From positions 1 through 64,000 of the forward strand of contig NZ_BAGB01000049.1 in assembly GCF_000308615.1 (NCBI RefSeq): DNA of 64,000 bases. The letters run 5' to 3'. Shown here piece by piece: positions 25,347 through 34,362 of this stretch (positions are counted from its first letter, which is position 1; each line of letters starts with the position of its first letter). Made by a program: the position numbers and the translations under genes. The DNA is from Nocardia jiangxiensis NBRC 101359 (GTDB lineage: Bacteria; Actinomycetota; Actinomycetes; Mycobacteriales; Mycobacteriaceae). The notes beneath the pieces were generated by a model. That model was not told where the DNA came from, made no database searches, and saw only the letters and a program-made list of their open reading frames with translations.

Positions 25347-26750
25347 GTGGTTCGCAGAGGCCGATGGGCCGGTCTACTCGGCAGCCTCGTCGCGACGATA
25401 TGCCTGCTGCCTCTGCCGTCCGCGGCGGCAGCACCCGCCGCAGCGGGCCCGCCGATGGGCTGGAACTCCTGGAACTCCGGAATCGCGTTGTCGGAGAAGA
25501 ATATCGAGACGACGATCGATGCGATGGTCGCCTCCGGCATGCGCGACGCCGGATACCGCTACGTCGATCTGGATGCGGGCTGGGCCGCCCTCGATCGCGA
25601 CGCACAGGGCGATCTGCAAGCCGATCCGGAGAAGTTCCCGCACGGGATGGCAGCCCTGGCCCGCTACGCGCACCAGCGCGGCATGCTGCTGGGCCTGTAT
25701 TCCAGCCCGTACAACGAGACCTGCGGGCAGAGCCTGCAGAATGCGAGCGCCGGGCACGAGGTGCAGGACGCGCGGACCTTCGCGGCCTGGGGCGTGGACT
25801 ACCTCAAATACGACTGGTGCCGCGCGAGCAGCGACCTGAGCGATCAGGTGCGCAAGTTCACCGCCATGCGAGATGCGTTGCGCGCCAGCGGACGTCACAT
25901 CGTCTACAGCATCAACCCGAACAGCTCGGATCGGGACACCGCTGCCGACTACGACTGGTCGCGCATCTCCGATGTCACCCGCAACGCGCACGATCTGTTC
26001 CCGTTCTGGCGCAACGCATTACCGCCGATCTCGATCAACCAGTTCGCCTCGCAGCAGTTCCTCGGCGTGGTCGATCAGGTGCGCGCCGCCGCGCCGCTGG
26101 CCGGGCGCAGCCATCCGGGGCACTGGAACGATCCGGACATGCTCGTGGTGGGCACCCAGCTCGCGGAATTCCTCGGCACCCATGTGGGCACGCTGCCCGG
26201 CACTCTGCTGAAGGTGTTTCCGCTGACCCAGGATCAGCAGCGGGCCGGGCGCACGGCGGTCGAACAACTCTCCGGAATGGTCACCCTGAGCCCGGAACAG
26301 ATTGCCGCCCTGCGTAATCCGCAATACAGCCTGACCCCGGCCGAACAGCGCGCGCACTTCACGCTGTGGGCGATGCTGGCCGCGCCGCTGATCGCGGGCA
26401 ACGATGTGCGCACCATGTCCGCGCAGACCCGGGCCGTGCTGACCGATCGCGACGTCATCGCGGTCGATCAGGATCCCGGGTCGGTACAGGGCGCGTTCCT
26501 GCCGACCGACGATCGGGTCATGACCAAAAGCCTGTCCGACGGGTCGACGGCCGTGGTGCTGCTCAACCGCGCCGATACCGCCGCCGACGTCGCCACCAGC
26601 GCCCACGCCGCGGGCCTGGCCCCGGCATCCTGTTACACCGTGCGAGACCTGTGGTCGCACGCCACGGCCACCACGACCGGCGCACTCACCGCGAAGACCT
26701 TGGCGCCGCACGACGCCGCACTGCTGCGGGTGACCCCGCACTGCGACTGA
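25347..26750 (+). CDS. Secreted alpha-galactosidase, glycoside hydrolase family 27
   Basis: 467 residues. A signal peptide (R-R-G-R, then L-L-G-S-L-V-A-T-I-C-L-L-P-L, cleavage likely after S-A-A-A-A near residue 29) precedes a GH27 barrel opening with P-P-M-G-W-N-S-W-N. The nucleophile region is Y-L-K-Y-D-W-C (near residue 157) and the acid/base region S-R-I-S-D-V (near 211); H-W-N-D-P-D-M (near 258) is also conserved. A C-terminal beta domain with the cysteine pair S-C-Y-T and P-H-C-D follows. It releases alpha-linked galactose from oligosaccharides or plant gums outside the cell. GGGAGGC precedes the GTG start. Confidence 0.92.
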   Translation: MVRRGRWAGLLGSLVATICLLPLPSAAAAPAAAGPPMGWNSWNSGIALSEKNIETTIDAMVASGMRDAGYRYVDLDAGWAALDRDAQGDLQADPEKFPHGMAALARYAHQRGMLLGLYSSPYNETCGQSLQNASAGHEVQDARTFAAWGVDYLKYDWCRASSDLSDQVRKFTAMRDALRASGRHIVYSINPNSSDRDTAADYDWSRISDVTRNAHDLFPFWRNALPPISINQFASQQFLGVVDQVRAAAPLAGRSHPGHWNDPDMLVVGTQLAEFLGTHVGTLPGTLLKVFPLTQDQQRAGRTAVEQLSGMVTLSPEQIAALRNPQYSLTPAEQRAHFTLWAMLAAPLIAGNDVRTMSAQTRAVLTDRDVIAVDQDPGSVQGAFLPTDDRVMTKSLSDGSTAVVLLNRADTAADVATSAHAAGLAPASCYTVRDLWSHATATTTGALTAKTLAPHDAALLRVTPHCD

Positions 26751-26834
26751 GCAGCGGGTCCTCGCTTTCGCCGCGGTGGCGCGTGGGAGACTCTTGCGCG
26801 TACCGATTCCGACTCACCGGAGGTGGCAGCACCG

Positions 26835-27851
26835 ATGAAGAGCACCCGGATCGTCCTGGCCTCGCGCCCGGTCGGCATGCCCGAACCCGAGAATTTCCGG
26901 ACCGAGACCGTCGAGCTGCCCGAACCCGATACGGGGCAGGCGCTGCTCGAGACGCTCTACCTCTCGCTCGACCCGTACATGCGCGGGCGGATGAGCGATG
27001 CGCCGTCCTACGCGCCCCCGGTGCAGCTCGGGCAGACCATGGTCGGCGCGACGGTCTCGCGCGTCCTCGAATCCCGTGATCCCGCACTGCGATCCGGTGA
27101 CATCGCGCTGGGTTACGGCGGCTGGCAGACCCATTCGGTGGAGCAGGTGCGCTATCTGCGCCGCCTCGACCCGGCCGCCGCGCCGGTGAGCACGGCGCTG
27201 GGCGTACTCGGAATGCCGGGATTCACCGCGTATTCCGGTCTGCTCACCATCGGCCGGCCGCAGCCCGGTGAGACGGTGGTCGTCGCGGCGGCCACCGGGC
27301 CGGTCGGATCCGCGGTCGGGCAGATCGCGCAGATCCATGGCGCTCGGGCGGTCGGCATCGCGGGTGGTCCGCAGAAGGTCGCGCTGCTGCGGGAACGTTT
27401 CGGTTTCGACGCCGCACTCGACCATCGCGCACCGGATTTCGCCGAACAGCTCGCCGCCGCGGTGCCGGACGGTATCGACGTCTACTTCGAGAACGTCGGC
27501 GGCGCGGTCTTCGACGCGGTGTTCCCGCGGCTCAACTCCTTCGCGCGAATTCCGTTGTGCGGCTTGATCGCCGACTACAACGCCACCGGCCTGCCCGAGG
27601 GGCCGGACCGGCTGCCGATGCTCATGTCGGCGGTGCTGCGCAAGAGCCTGACCATCCGCGGCTTCATCCAGACCGAATTCGCCGGTGAGCAGATGCCCGC
27701 CTTCCTCGAGCAGATGTCGCAGTGGATCGCGCGGGACCGGGTGCACTACCTGGAGGACATGGTCGAAGGCTTCGACGGGACCATCGAGGCGTTCCGCGGA
27801 CTGCTGGTCGGCAAGAACCTCGGCAAACTCGTTGTGCACGTAGCGGACTGA
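26835..27851 (+). CDS. Zinc-independent medium-chain NADP-dependent oxidoreductase
   Basis: 338 residues of the leukotriene B4 12-hydroxydehydrogenase/CurA-like MDR group. L-S-L-D-P-Y-M-R-G-R-M (near residues 41-51) is the family signature, and V-V-V-A-A-A-T-G-P-V-G-S-A-V-G-Q (near 147-162) binds NADP. No zinc-ligand cysteines are present. These enzymes reduce enone double bonds. GGAGGT lies 10 nt before the ATG at 26835; an in-frame GTG at 26823 is a weaker choice. Confidence 0.9.
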   Translation: MKSTRIVLASRPVGMPEPENFRTETVELPEPDTGQALLETLYLSLDPYMRGRMSDAPSYAPPVQLGQTMVGATVSRVLESRDPALRSGDIALGYGGWQTHSVEQVRYLRRLDPAAAPVSTALGVLGMPGFTAYSGLLTIGRPQPGETVVVAAATGPVGSAVGQIAQIHGARAVGIAGGPQKVALLRERFGFDAALDHRAPDFAEQLAAAVPDGIDVYFENVGGAVFDAVFPRLNSFARIPLCGLIADYNATGLPEGPDRLPMLMSAVLRKSLTIRGFIQTEFAGEQMPAFLEQMSQWIARDRVHYLEDMVEGFDGTIEAFRGLLVGKNLGKLVVHVAD

Positions 27852-27967
27852 GCGGTCTGTGCTGCGGGCCGCGCGCCGATCGACGGCCGCGGCCCGTCGC
27901 GGCGGGGCCACGAAGTGACTTACCACCGGATGTGAAACATGCGCCCCGCGACGGCGATACCAGTCAT

Positions 27968-28177
27968 GTGAGCACCATGTCATTACCCCTCGCGCCTACC
28001 GAGCGGCGTGCTGCGGTGCGACGGCTCGTCGCCATCTTCGGCTCGGTGAACGATCTGATCGATCTCCTCGACACAGATCCGCTCGACCCCGCCCTGGCCC
28101 GCGCCCGCGCCACCCGCGACATGATCGGCGAACTCGTCGTCGATCTGGCCGGAACCGCCATCCGCACCTCGGCCTGA
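27968..28177 (+). CDS. Small hypothetical helical protein
   Basis: 66 to 69 residues, depending on the GTG at 27968 or ATG at 27977. Contains R-R-L-V-A-I-F-G-S-V-N-D-L-I-D-L-L and A-R-A-T-R-D-M-I-G-E-L-V-V-D-L, a helix-rich, moderately acidic sequence. It has no recognised family and no clear ribosome-binding site. Codon use matches its neighbours. Confidence 0.45.
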   Translation: MSTMSLPLAPTERRAAVRRLVAIFGSVNDLIDLLDTDPLDPALARARATRDMIGELVVDLAGTAIRTSA

Positions 28178-28330
28178 TTCGTCGCGGGCTCTCGTCTCGC
28201 ACCCGCGGCGTCAACCGAGCCGGAACACCCTGGCCGTGCACGCCGTGCTGCACAGCGGAGTACACAGGCGGTTCCGCCACGACTTTCAGGCAATTCACAA
28301 AATTCGGCGCCGAACGATTGGACCTGGCAT

Positions 28331-28349
28331 ATAGGTATGCCTTACCTTT
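28331..28349 (+). promoter_or_regulatory. IdeR/DmdR-like iron box
   Basis: The 19-mer ATAGGTATGCCTTACCTTT agrees at about 12 of 19 positions with the actinobacterial IdeR consensus (TTAGGTTAGGCTAACCTAA), including both AGGT and ACCT half-sites. It lies 7 nt before the GTG of the iron-transporter gene, where bound IdeR-Fe would block transcription. Confidence 0.65.
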
Positions 28350-28355
28350 GGCAGT

Positions 28356-30485
28356 GTGAACTGGGCTGAGGCTGTACCGAACTTGCTGATCTGCCTTCGG
28401 GAAGGTCTCGAGGCCGGTCTCGTCGTAACGATCCTACTGGCGGCTGTGCGCAAGGCAGCGACCGCGGAACGTCCCGTCTCCACCGCACCGATCTGGCTCG
28501 GCCTGCTCGGCGCTATCTCGGTGGCGGGCAGTTTCGCAGCGGTGCTGACCTATTCGACCAGCGTGCTGTCCAGTTCGGCCCAGCAGGCGGTCGGCGGCAT
28601 CCTCAGCGTGCTGGCCGTGATCATGGTGACCGCGATGATCTTCTGGATGCGGCGCACGGCGGCGACGCTGTCCAAACAGTTGCGCGGCGAGGTCGTGCGC
28701 GCCGCGGCCCTGGGCGCGGGCGCACTGGCGCTGACCGCATTCCTGGCGGTCGGCCGGGAGGGGCTGGAGACCACGCTGTTCGTCTGGACCGCGGTCAAGG
28801 CCTCCGGCGCCACGGTGGCCCCCCTGATCGGTGCAGCACTGGGCCTGCTCATCGCCGTCGCACTGTGCTGGCTGCTGTATCGGCAGAGCGTGCGGTTCAA
28901 CCTCGGGGTGTTCTTCAACCGGACCGCGGTGCTGCTGATCGTCATCGCGGCCGGTGTGCTCGCGTACGGTCTGGGCGATCTGCAGGACGCGGGGTGGCTG
29001 CCCGGCGTGAACTGGATCGCCTTCGATATCAGCGCGCACGCGGACCCGAACTCGTGGTGGGTCGCGATCGTCTCCGGCATCACCGAACTCACGCCCAAGA
29101 TGCGGGTGCTGCAGGTTGTCGCATGGGTGGGGTACCTGGCCGTGGTGATCCCGCTGTTCGTGCGGGCGGGCCGTCCGGCCGAGGCGCCTGCCGCCGCAAC
29201 GACAGCGGCAGCCACCGCGCCCGGCACCGAAACCGCCGAGACCGCAACCGCATCCGCGACCGCTCCGGCCACGCAGGACGCCGAGCCCACGCCGGACTGG
29301 TGGGAGCGCGTCGCCGGGCCACGCCTGCCGCTCGTCGCCACCGCACTGGTCGTGGTCCCCGTCGTGGCCGCGGGCATCGCGATCGCACTGCTGCCCTCCA
29401 GCAGCAACGGTTCGGTCCAGGCCGTGTCGATCAGCGACAGCTCCTGCGCACCCGAGTGGAAGTCCGGCAAGTCCGGCACGCAGACCTTCGCGATCCAGAA
29501 CAAGACGAGCAAGGCGGGCGAGATCAACCTGCTCGACGCGGGCGGCGCGATCGTCGGCGAGATCGAGACCATCGGCCCGGCCACCACCGCGGACATGACC
29601 GCGACGCTGGGCAACGGCAGTTACACCATCACCTGCCTGATGTCCGGCAAGCCCAAGACCACCTCACCGACGGTGCAGGTCAGCGGCGCGTCCGGGGATG
29701 CCCCGCCCGCGGTCAAACCGGTCACCGCGGATGATCTGACCCCCGCCAACAACGCCTACCAGGCAGCCGCCGACCAGGCGCTGAGCCGGCTCGCCGGCGC
29801 GGTCACCGCGATCGGCAACGACGTGCAGGCCGACAACATCCCTGCCGCGCAAGCGGATTGGCTCAACGCGCAGATGGAATGGGAACGTGTCGGCGCGTCC
29901 TACAACAGCTTCGGCGAAGCGGGCACGGCCGTGGACGGGCTGCCCGACGGCCTGCCCGGCGGCACCTCCGACGAGGGTTTCACCGGCCTGCACCGCATCG
30001 AATACGGCCTCTGGCACGGTCAGGGCCCCGATCAGCTGATGCCGGTGATCGATCGGCTCGGCGGCGACATCGCGAACATCCAGAAGAATCTGGGCAGCGA
30101 CGATCTGGCGGGCGATCCGACCAACCTGCCGATCCGCGCGCACGAGATCCTCGAGGACGCCCTGCGCGATCACCTGTTCGGCAACGACGACGAGGGCTCC
30201 GGATCGGCCTACCCGCTGACCGACGCCGATATCGACATCACCCGCACGGTGCTCGACGAACTCGGTCCCCTGCTGGATGCCCGATCCCCCGGCCTGCGCA
30301 CGGAATTGTCCGCCCACCTGGACACCCTGCACGCGGCGCTGCTGGCCACTCAGGACAACGGCAAGTGGCGCGCGCCCGCGCAGACGCCGCAGGCCCAGCA
30401 GCAGGCCGTGCGAGCCGCGCTCGGCGCGGCCCTGGAAGACCTCGCCCGGGTGCCACGGTTGCTCGAAGTTCCACTCGCGCACTGA
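28356..30485 (+). CDS. efeUO: Ferrous/ferric iron permease EfeU fused to EfeO (M75)
   Basis: 709 residues. Residues 1-275 are an FTR1/EfeU permease with seven helices and two iron-binding motifs, R15-E-G-L-E19 and V-G-R-E-G-L-E-T near 130-137. An Ala/Thr/Pro linker (about 275-315) and one more helix (about 325-350) lead to a cupredoxin-like domain (about 355-450) and a C-terminal EfeO/imelysin M75 domain with H-R-I-E (near residue 547). The E. coli system uses separate EfeU, EfeO and EfeB proteins; here the first two are one chain. The EfeO part would lie outside the membrane. It is followed by efeB and preceded by an iron box. Confidence 0.93.
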   Translation: MNWAEAVPNLLICLREGLEAGLVVTILLAAVRKAATAERPVSTAPIWLGLLGAISVAGSFAAVLTYSTSVLSSSAQQAVGGILSVLAVIMVTAMIFWMRRTAATLSKQLRGEVVRAAALGAGALALTAFLAVGREGLETTLFVWTAVKASGATVAPLIGAALGLLIAVALCWLLYRQSVRFNLGVFFNRTAVLLIVIAAGVLAYGLGDLQDAGWLPGVNWIAFDISAHADPNSWWVAIVSGITELTPKMRVLQVVAWVGYLAVVIPLFVRAGRPAEAPAAATTAAATAPGTETAETATASATAPATQDAEPTPDWWERVAGPRLPLVATALVVVPVVAAGIAIALLPSSSNGSVQAVSISDSSCAPEWKSGKSGTQTFAIQNKTSKAGEINLLDAGGAIVGEIETIGPATTADMTATLGNGSYTITCLMSGKPKTTSPTVQVSGASGDAPPAVKPVTADDLTPANNAYQAAADQALSRLAGAVTAIGNDVQADNIPAAQADWLNAQMEWERVGASYNSFGEAGTAVDGLPDGLPGGTSDEGFTGLHRIEYGLWHGQGPDQLMPVIDRLGGDIANIQKNLGSDDLAGDPTNLPIRAHEILEDALRDHLFGNDDEGSGSAYPLTDADIDITRTVLDELGPLLDARSPGLRTELSAHLDTLHAALLATQDNGKWRAPAQTPQAQQQAVRAALGAALEDLARVPRLLEVPLAH

Positions 30486-30532
30486 GCTTCGGCCCCACAC
30501 TCCACCCCCGACACAGTAAGTAGGACCTCACG

Positions 30533-31768
30533 ATGGATGTCAGTCGCCGCCGATTCTTCTCGGGCGCCGTCGCGGGTGCGGCCGGAACCGCGTTGACCGC
30601 CGGAGTACTCGCCGAGGGCGCCCGCGTGGACGCGGCCGCGGCCGGTACCGGACAGAGCACGATGGCGTCGTCGTACCCGTTCCACGGCACCCATCAGGCC
30701 GGGATCCTGACCCCGGGGCCCTCGGGCAAGCAGAATGCGGCCTGCTTCGCCGCGTTCGACGTCACCACCGCGAACCGAGCCGAGCTGGTCGATCTGTTCA
30801 AGACGCTCACCGGCCGCGCGCGCTTCCTGACCGCCGGTGGCGCGGCGCCGGATCTCGGTGTGGGAGAACCGCCTTCGGACAGTGCGGTGCTGGGTGGGGA
30901 TATCCCCGCCGACGGCCTGACCGTCACCACCGGCGTCGGCGCGAGCCTGTTCGACGACCGGTTCGGACTGGCGAAACTCAAGCCCGCCAAGCTGACCCCG
31001 ATGCGCACCTTCCCCAACGACGCCCCCGATCCGGCGTGGATGCACGGCGATCTGCTGGTGCAGCTGTGTGCGAACCATCCCGATACGGTGCACCACACGA
31101 TTCGCGACATCACCCGCCAGACCCGTGGTGCGCTCCAGTTGCGCTGGAAGATCGAGGGTTACAACTCCCCGCCGCGTCCGTCGGGCACCGGCCGAAATCT
31201 GCTGGGCTTCAAGGACGGCACCGCCAACCCGACCGGCTCGGAAGCCGAATCGCTGATCTGGACCGACGGCGCGGACGAGCCCGCCTGGACCCGCGGCGGC
31301 ACCTATCACGTGGTGCGCCTGATCCGCATGCTGGTGGAGTTCTGGGACCGCGTCTCGATCACCGAGCAGGAGAACATGTTCGGCCGCCGCCGCGATTCGG
31401 GTGCGCCGCTGGACGGCAACCAGGAATTCGACACCCCGAACTACGCGGCGGACCCCAAGGGATCGGTCATCCCGATGGATTCGCATATCCGCCTTGCCAA
31501 TCCGCGCACCCCCGACACCGCGCGACAGCAGTTGGTCCGCCGGTCCTACAACTACGACCTGGGCGTGGACCCGAACGGCAACCTCGCCACGGGCCACATC
31601 TTCTCCTGCTACCAGCAGGATGTGAAGCGTCAGTTCGAGGCCATCCAGACCCGTCTGATCGACGAACCGCTCACCGACTACGTCCAGCCCTTCGGCGGCG
31701 GATACTTCTTCGCCCTGCCCGGCGTCGCGGACAAGGACGACTGGTACGGCCGCGGGATGCTCGCCTGA
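30533..31768 (+). CDS. efeB: Tat-exported DyP-type haem peroxidase EfeB
   Basis: 411 residues. A twin-arginine signal (S-R-R-R-F-F-S-G, residues 4-11, then A-V-A-G-A-A-G-T-A-L) begins the protein. The DyP signature G-F-K-D-G-T-A-N-P (near residue 223), the proximal haem histidine in M-D-S-H-I-R-L (near 318), and a conserved Arg in V-R-R-S-Y-N-Y are present. EfeB works with EfeUO in low-pH iron uptake, oxidising Fe(II) or acting on haem. It lies 47 bp after efeUO. Confidence 0.95.
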   Translation: MDVSRRRFFSGAVAGAAGTALTAGVLAEGARVDAAAAGTGQSTMASSYPFHGTHQAGILTPGPSGKQNAACFAAFDVTTANRAELVDLFKTLTGRARFLTAGGAAPDLGVGEPPSDSAVLGGDIPADGLTVTTGVGASLFDDRFGLAKLKPAKLTPMRTFPNDAPDPAWMHGDLLVQLCANHPDTVHHTIRDITRQTRGALQLRWKIEGYNSPPRPSGTGRNLLGFKDGTANPTGSEAESLIWTDGADEPAWTRGGTYHVVRLIRMLVEFWDRVSITEQENMFGRRRDSGAPLDGNQEFDTPNYAADPKGSVIPMDSHIRLANPRTPDTARQQLVRRSYNYDLGVDPNGNLATGHIFSCYQQDVKRQFEAIQTRLIDEPLTDYVQPFGGGYFFALPGVADKDDWYGRGMLA

Positions 31769-31798
31769 CCGAACATCCACCGGATCCCCGACCGGCGG

Positions 31799-31990
31799 TC
31801 AGTCCAACCCCAGATCGAGCTGATTCCAATCGATGCCGCGGGCCCATCGTCCTGGACCATCCGCACGATCCAGTAGGACGGAATGCCGAGACGGGCGTAC
31901 TCGGCGCGCTTCCCGACCAGATCGGCCGTCACCGTATTCGGCGATACGACCTCGACCACCAGTAGGTGTCCGCAGCGGTCGGTTTGGTTT
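31799..31990 (-). pseudogene. Truncated Uma2-family (DUF820) nuclease-like gene
   Basis: The central Uma2 motif L-L-V-V-E-V-V-S-P-N-T, G-K-R-A-E-Y-A-R-L-G-I-P-S-Y-W-I-V is clear, but the N-terminal half is missing and the frame shifts near 31840, where the tail (R-G-I-D-W-N-Q-L-D-L-G-L-D then stop) continues in another frame. Uma2 proteins have a PD-(D/E)XK-like fold. The remnant lies between efeB and the cobalamin riboswitch. Confidence 0.7.
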
Positions 31991-32059
31991 TCCATCGGGG
32001 TTGCGGCACCGATGTTCGCACCGCCCTGCGGTGTGGTCGGATCGCGGAGGCGATTGACC

Positions 32060-32185
32060 GGCGTGTCGCAGGTTTCGTATGGTTGTCTCAGCGGCGATTC
32101 GAGGAATCCGGTGTAACTCCGGAACGGTCGCGCCACTGTGAGCATCCGAACGGATGTGAGTCAGACCCCGTGCGCCGCTGGTTCC
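32060..32185 (+). promoter_or_regulatory. Cobalamin riboswitch upstream of cbtB
   Basis: The core GAATCCGGTG (32104-32113), CTCCGGAACGG (32118-32128), CGCGCCACTGTGA (32130-32142) and GTGAGTCAGACCC (32156-32168) matches the compact cobalamin aptamer. It ends 40-60 bp before the GTG of cbtB. Adenosylcobalamin binding should lower cobalt transporter expression. Edges are approximate. Confidence 0.88.
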
Positions 32186-32229
32186 ATCATCGATGGGGAC
32201 GCGAGATCCCCCGAAGGCAAGGAGTTGCC

Positions 32230-32445
32230 GTGGCCACGTCGTACGTGCCGCGCACCGATACCGGTGCGATTCCTCTTTCCATTCCCACCACCGCGCTGTG
32301 GCTCGTCGGCACGACGGTGCTCGCGCTGCTCGCCTACTACTTCATCGGCGTGGACCAGGGCGCTGTGTCGATCTTCGGCAGCGATATGCACGTGCACGAA
32401 TTCGTGCACGACGCCCGGCACTTCCTCGGGTTCCCCTGCCACTAG
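32230..32445 (+). CDS. cbtB: Cobalt transporter subunit CbtB
   Basis: 71 residues with one membrane helix (A-L-W-L-V-G-T-T-V-L-A-L-L-A-Y-Y-F) and the CbtB C-terminal metal-binding motif H-V-H-E-F-V-H-D-A-R-H ending F-P-C-H. The GTG at 32230 follows AAGGAG. It lies behind a cobalamin riboswitch and before cbtA, the usual arrangement for this B12-regulated cobalt uptake system. Confidence 0.92.
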   Translation: MATSYVPRTDTGAIPLSIPTTALWLVGTTVLALLAYYFIGVDQGAVSIFGSDMHVHEFVHDARHFLGFPCH

Positions 32446-32466
32446 GCGCGGGAATCGAGTAGCACA

Positions 32467-33327
32467 ATGGAAAAGCGAATCATCGGCCGAGGTGCGCTGG
32501 TCGGCGCACTCGGCGGATTACTGGCGTTCCTGTTCGCGCGCCTGCTGGCCGAACCCGTCATCGAGCGGGCGATCGACTACGAGAGCGGCCGGGACGAGGC
32601 CCAGCAGGCGCTGGACAAGGCCGCGGGACTCCCGCTGCCCGCGGACGGTCCGGACCTGTTCAGCCGGTCGGTGCAGTCCAGCGTCGGTGTCGGATTCGGC
32701 ATGATCGTGTTCGGTATCGCGATGGGCGCGCTGTTCGCGGTCGTGTACTGCCTGTGCGTGGGCCGGGTCGGGCGGATCACGCCGCGGAATCTGGCGCTGC
32801 TGGTGGCCGGGGGAATGTTCCTGGTCCTGTACGCGGTGCCGTTCCTGAAGTATCCGGCGAATCCACCGTCGATCGGGCATCCCGAGTCGATCGAGGAACG
32901 CACCGCGCTGTACCTGCTGATGGTGGTGATCAGCGCGGTCGTGCTGGTGGCCGCGATCTGGCTGGGCCGCAAACTCCAGGCGCGCCTGGGCAATTGGAAT
33001 TCGGCGCTGGTCTCCGCACTGGCTTTCGTCGTGGTCGTGGCCGTGGCCATCGTCCTGCTGCCCTCGCTGGGACATCTGTCGGTGAATCACGCCTACGGTG
33101 ACTACGCCACCGAGACGCCACAACCGCTGAAGGATGCCGCCGGACATATCGTCTTCCCCGGATTCCCGGCCGACGATCTGTATCTGTTCCGGCTGTATTC
33201 CTTTGCGGCACAACTACTGTTGTGGACCGTGATCGGCGTCGGATTCGCCTCGCTGGCTCCGCGTCTGTTCGGCCGGGACACCGGGACCGCGAACTCGGAC
33301 GCCACGACCGCCGCGCCGATCGTATGA
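32467..33327 (+). CDS. cbtA: Cobalt transporter subunit CbtA
   Basis: 286 residues with five to six membrane helices (for example G-A-L-V-G-A-L-G-G-L-L-A-F-L-F-A-R near the N-terminus) and the CbtA features P-F-L-K-Y-P-A-N-P-P (near 122-131), where the motif for metal passage lies, and R-T-A-L-Y-L-L. It starts 21 bp after cbtB and overlaps the next gene by 4 nt. It imports cobalt for cobalamin synthesis. Confidence 0.92.
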   Translation: MEKRIIGRGALVGALGGLLAFLFARLLAEPVIERAIDYESGRDEAQQALDKAAGLPLPADGPDLFSRSVQSSVGVGFGMIVFGIAMGALFAVVYCLCVGRVGRITPRNLALLVAGGMFLVLYAVPFLKYPANPPSIGHPESIEERTALYLLMVVISAVVLVAAIWLGRKLQARLGNWNSALVSALAFVVVVAVAIVLLPSLGHLSVNHAYGDYATETPQPLKDAAGHIVFPGFPADDLYLFRLYSFAAQLLLWTVIGVGFASLAPRLFGRDTGTANSDATTAAPIV

Positions 33328-33884
33328 ATTCACCCACGCGGCTGACCCTGGTGACGCACGCGATCACCGACGCCGTACGGACAGCGCGCTTCCCGCTCGA
33401 CGAACCGCTCGACGTCCGGGCGGTCGAGCGGGACGGCGAACTGCCCGAACCTCTCCGGGCCGATCTGGTGCTGATCGGCCCGGAGGTGCGGACCGCGCAG
33501 ACCGCTGCCCTGTTCGGATTGGACGGCGTCACCGAACCCGCTCTGGCAGACCTGAATTCCGGTTCCTGGGCGGGCGCGAGCATGGACGCGATTCCCGGCG
33601 CCCAGCTGATGGGCTGGCTGACCGATCCCGAATTCCGTTCGCACGGCGGCGAATCCGTCACCGACCTGCTGGCGCGCACCAAGACGTGGCTGTCCGAGGT
33701 GGCGACGCGGCAGAGCCGGGTGGTGGCGTTCACCCATCCCGGTGTCGTACGGGCCTGCATTCTGCTCGCCCTCGACGCACCGCCGATCTCCTTCTGGCGC
33801 TTGGACATTCCGCCATCGAGCGCGACCACACTGCATTTCCGCGGGGGTTCGTGGACCGTGCGCGGCACCGCCCGGCCACTCTGA
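33324..33884 (+). CDS. Histidine-phosphatase-like protein, RHG motif altered
   Basis: 186 residues of the phosphoglycerate-mutase-like fold. The N-terminus is T-L-V-T-H-A-I-T-D, where the usual R-H-G becomes T-H-A; later features are the substrate-binding S/G-P-E-V-R-T-A-Q-T-A (near 54-63) and A-F-T-H-P-G-V-V-R-A (near 137-146). It overlaps cbtA by 4 nt (ATGA), and similar proteins accompany CbtAB in other actinobacteria. A CobC-like alpha-ribazole phosphatase role would fit, but loss of the first Arg may reduce activity. Confidence 0.78.
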   Translation: MNSPTRLTLVTHAITDAVRTARFPLDEPLDVRAVERDGELPEPLRADLVLIGPEVRTAQTAALFGLDGVTEPALADLNSGSWAGASMDAIPGAQLMGWLTDPEFRSHGGESVTDLLARTKTWLSEVATRQSRVVAFTHPGVVRACILLALDAPPISFWRLDIPPSSATTLHFRGGSWTVRGTARPL

Positions 33885-34021
33885 GGCGATCGCGTCGCGC
33901 GACCGGGATGCACGTCCACGGCACGGCGTCGTATGCTGGACGGTGCAGCTGGTTCGCCGCGGTGTAGCTGAGGAGCCCCGAACTCACCCTCCGGCGTCGA
34001 AGCCCGGTCGCCGACGGTCTC

Positions 34022-34215
34022 GTACCCCGGCTCCGGGTGAGAGGGAACCCGGTGAGAATCCGGGACTGTCCCGCAGCGGTGAACGGGAACGACTGCCGTC
34101 AGAGGCACTGGGTACGAGACCTGGGAAGCGACGGCCGCTAGGACCAGCCCGGCAGCACTGCCTGCCGTGGTCGATTCACACGAATCGGCGCCCGTGAGTC
34201 CGAAGACCTGCCGTC
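34022..34215 (+). promoter_or_regulatory. Cobalamin riboswitch upstream of metE
   Basis: A full-length cobalamin aptamer: GGGTGAGAGGGAA (34035-34047), GGTGAGAATCCGGGACTGTC (34051-34070), CCGCAGCGGTGAACGG (34071-34086), GGGAAGCGACGG and TAGGA in the centre, and GTGAGTCCGAAGACCTGCC (34195-34213). It lies 150 bp before metE. B12 binding should switch off the B12-independent enzyme. Edges are approximate. Confidence 0.92.
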
Positions 34216-34362
34216 TGTGCCGGATACGCCGTATCCGGCGGTCGTCGCCCCGTGGACAGGGTGTGCGCCGAGTGGAACCAGGCACGGTGATCATGCTGTG
34301 AGGGCTCCGTCAGCGCACGTTCGATGGGTGGCGACCGTCCACTGTCGACCAGGAGCACAACC

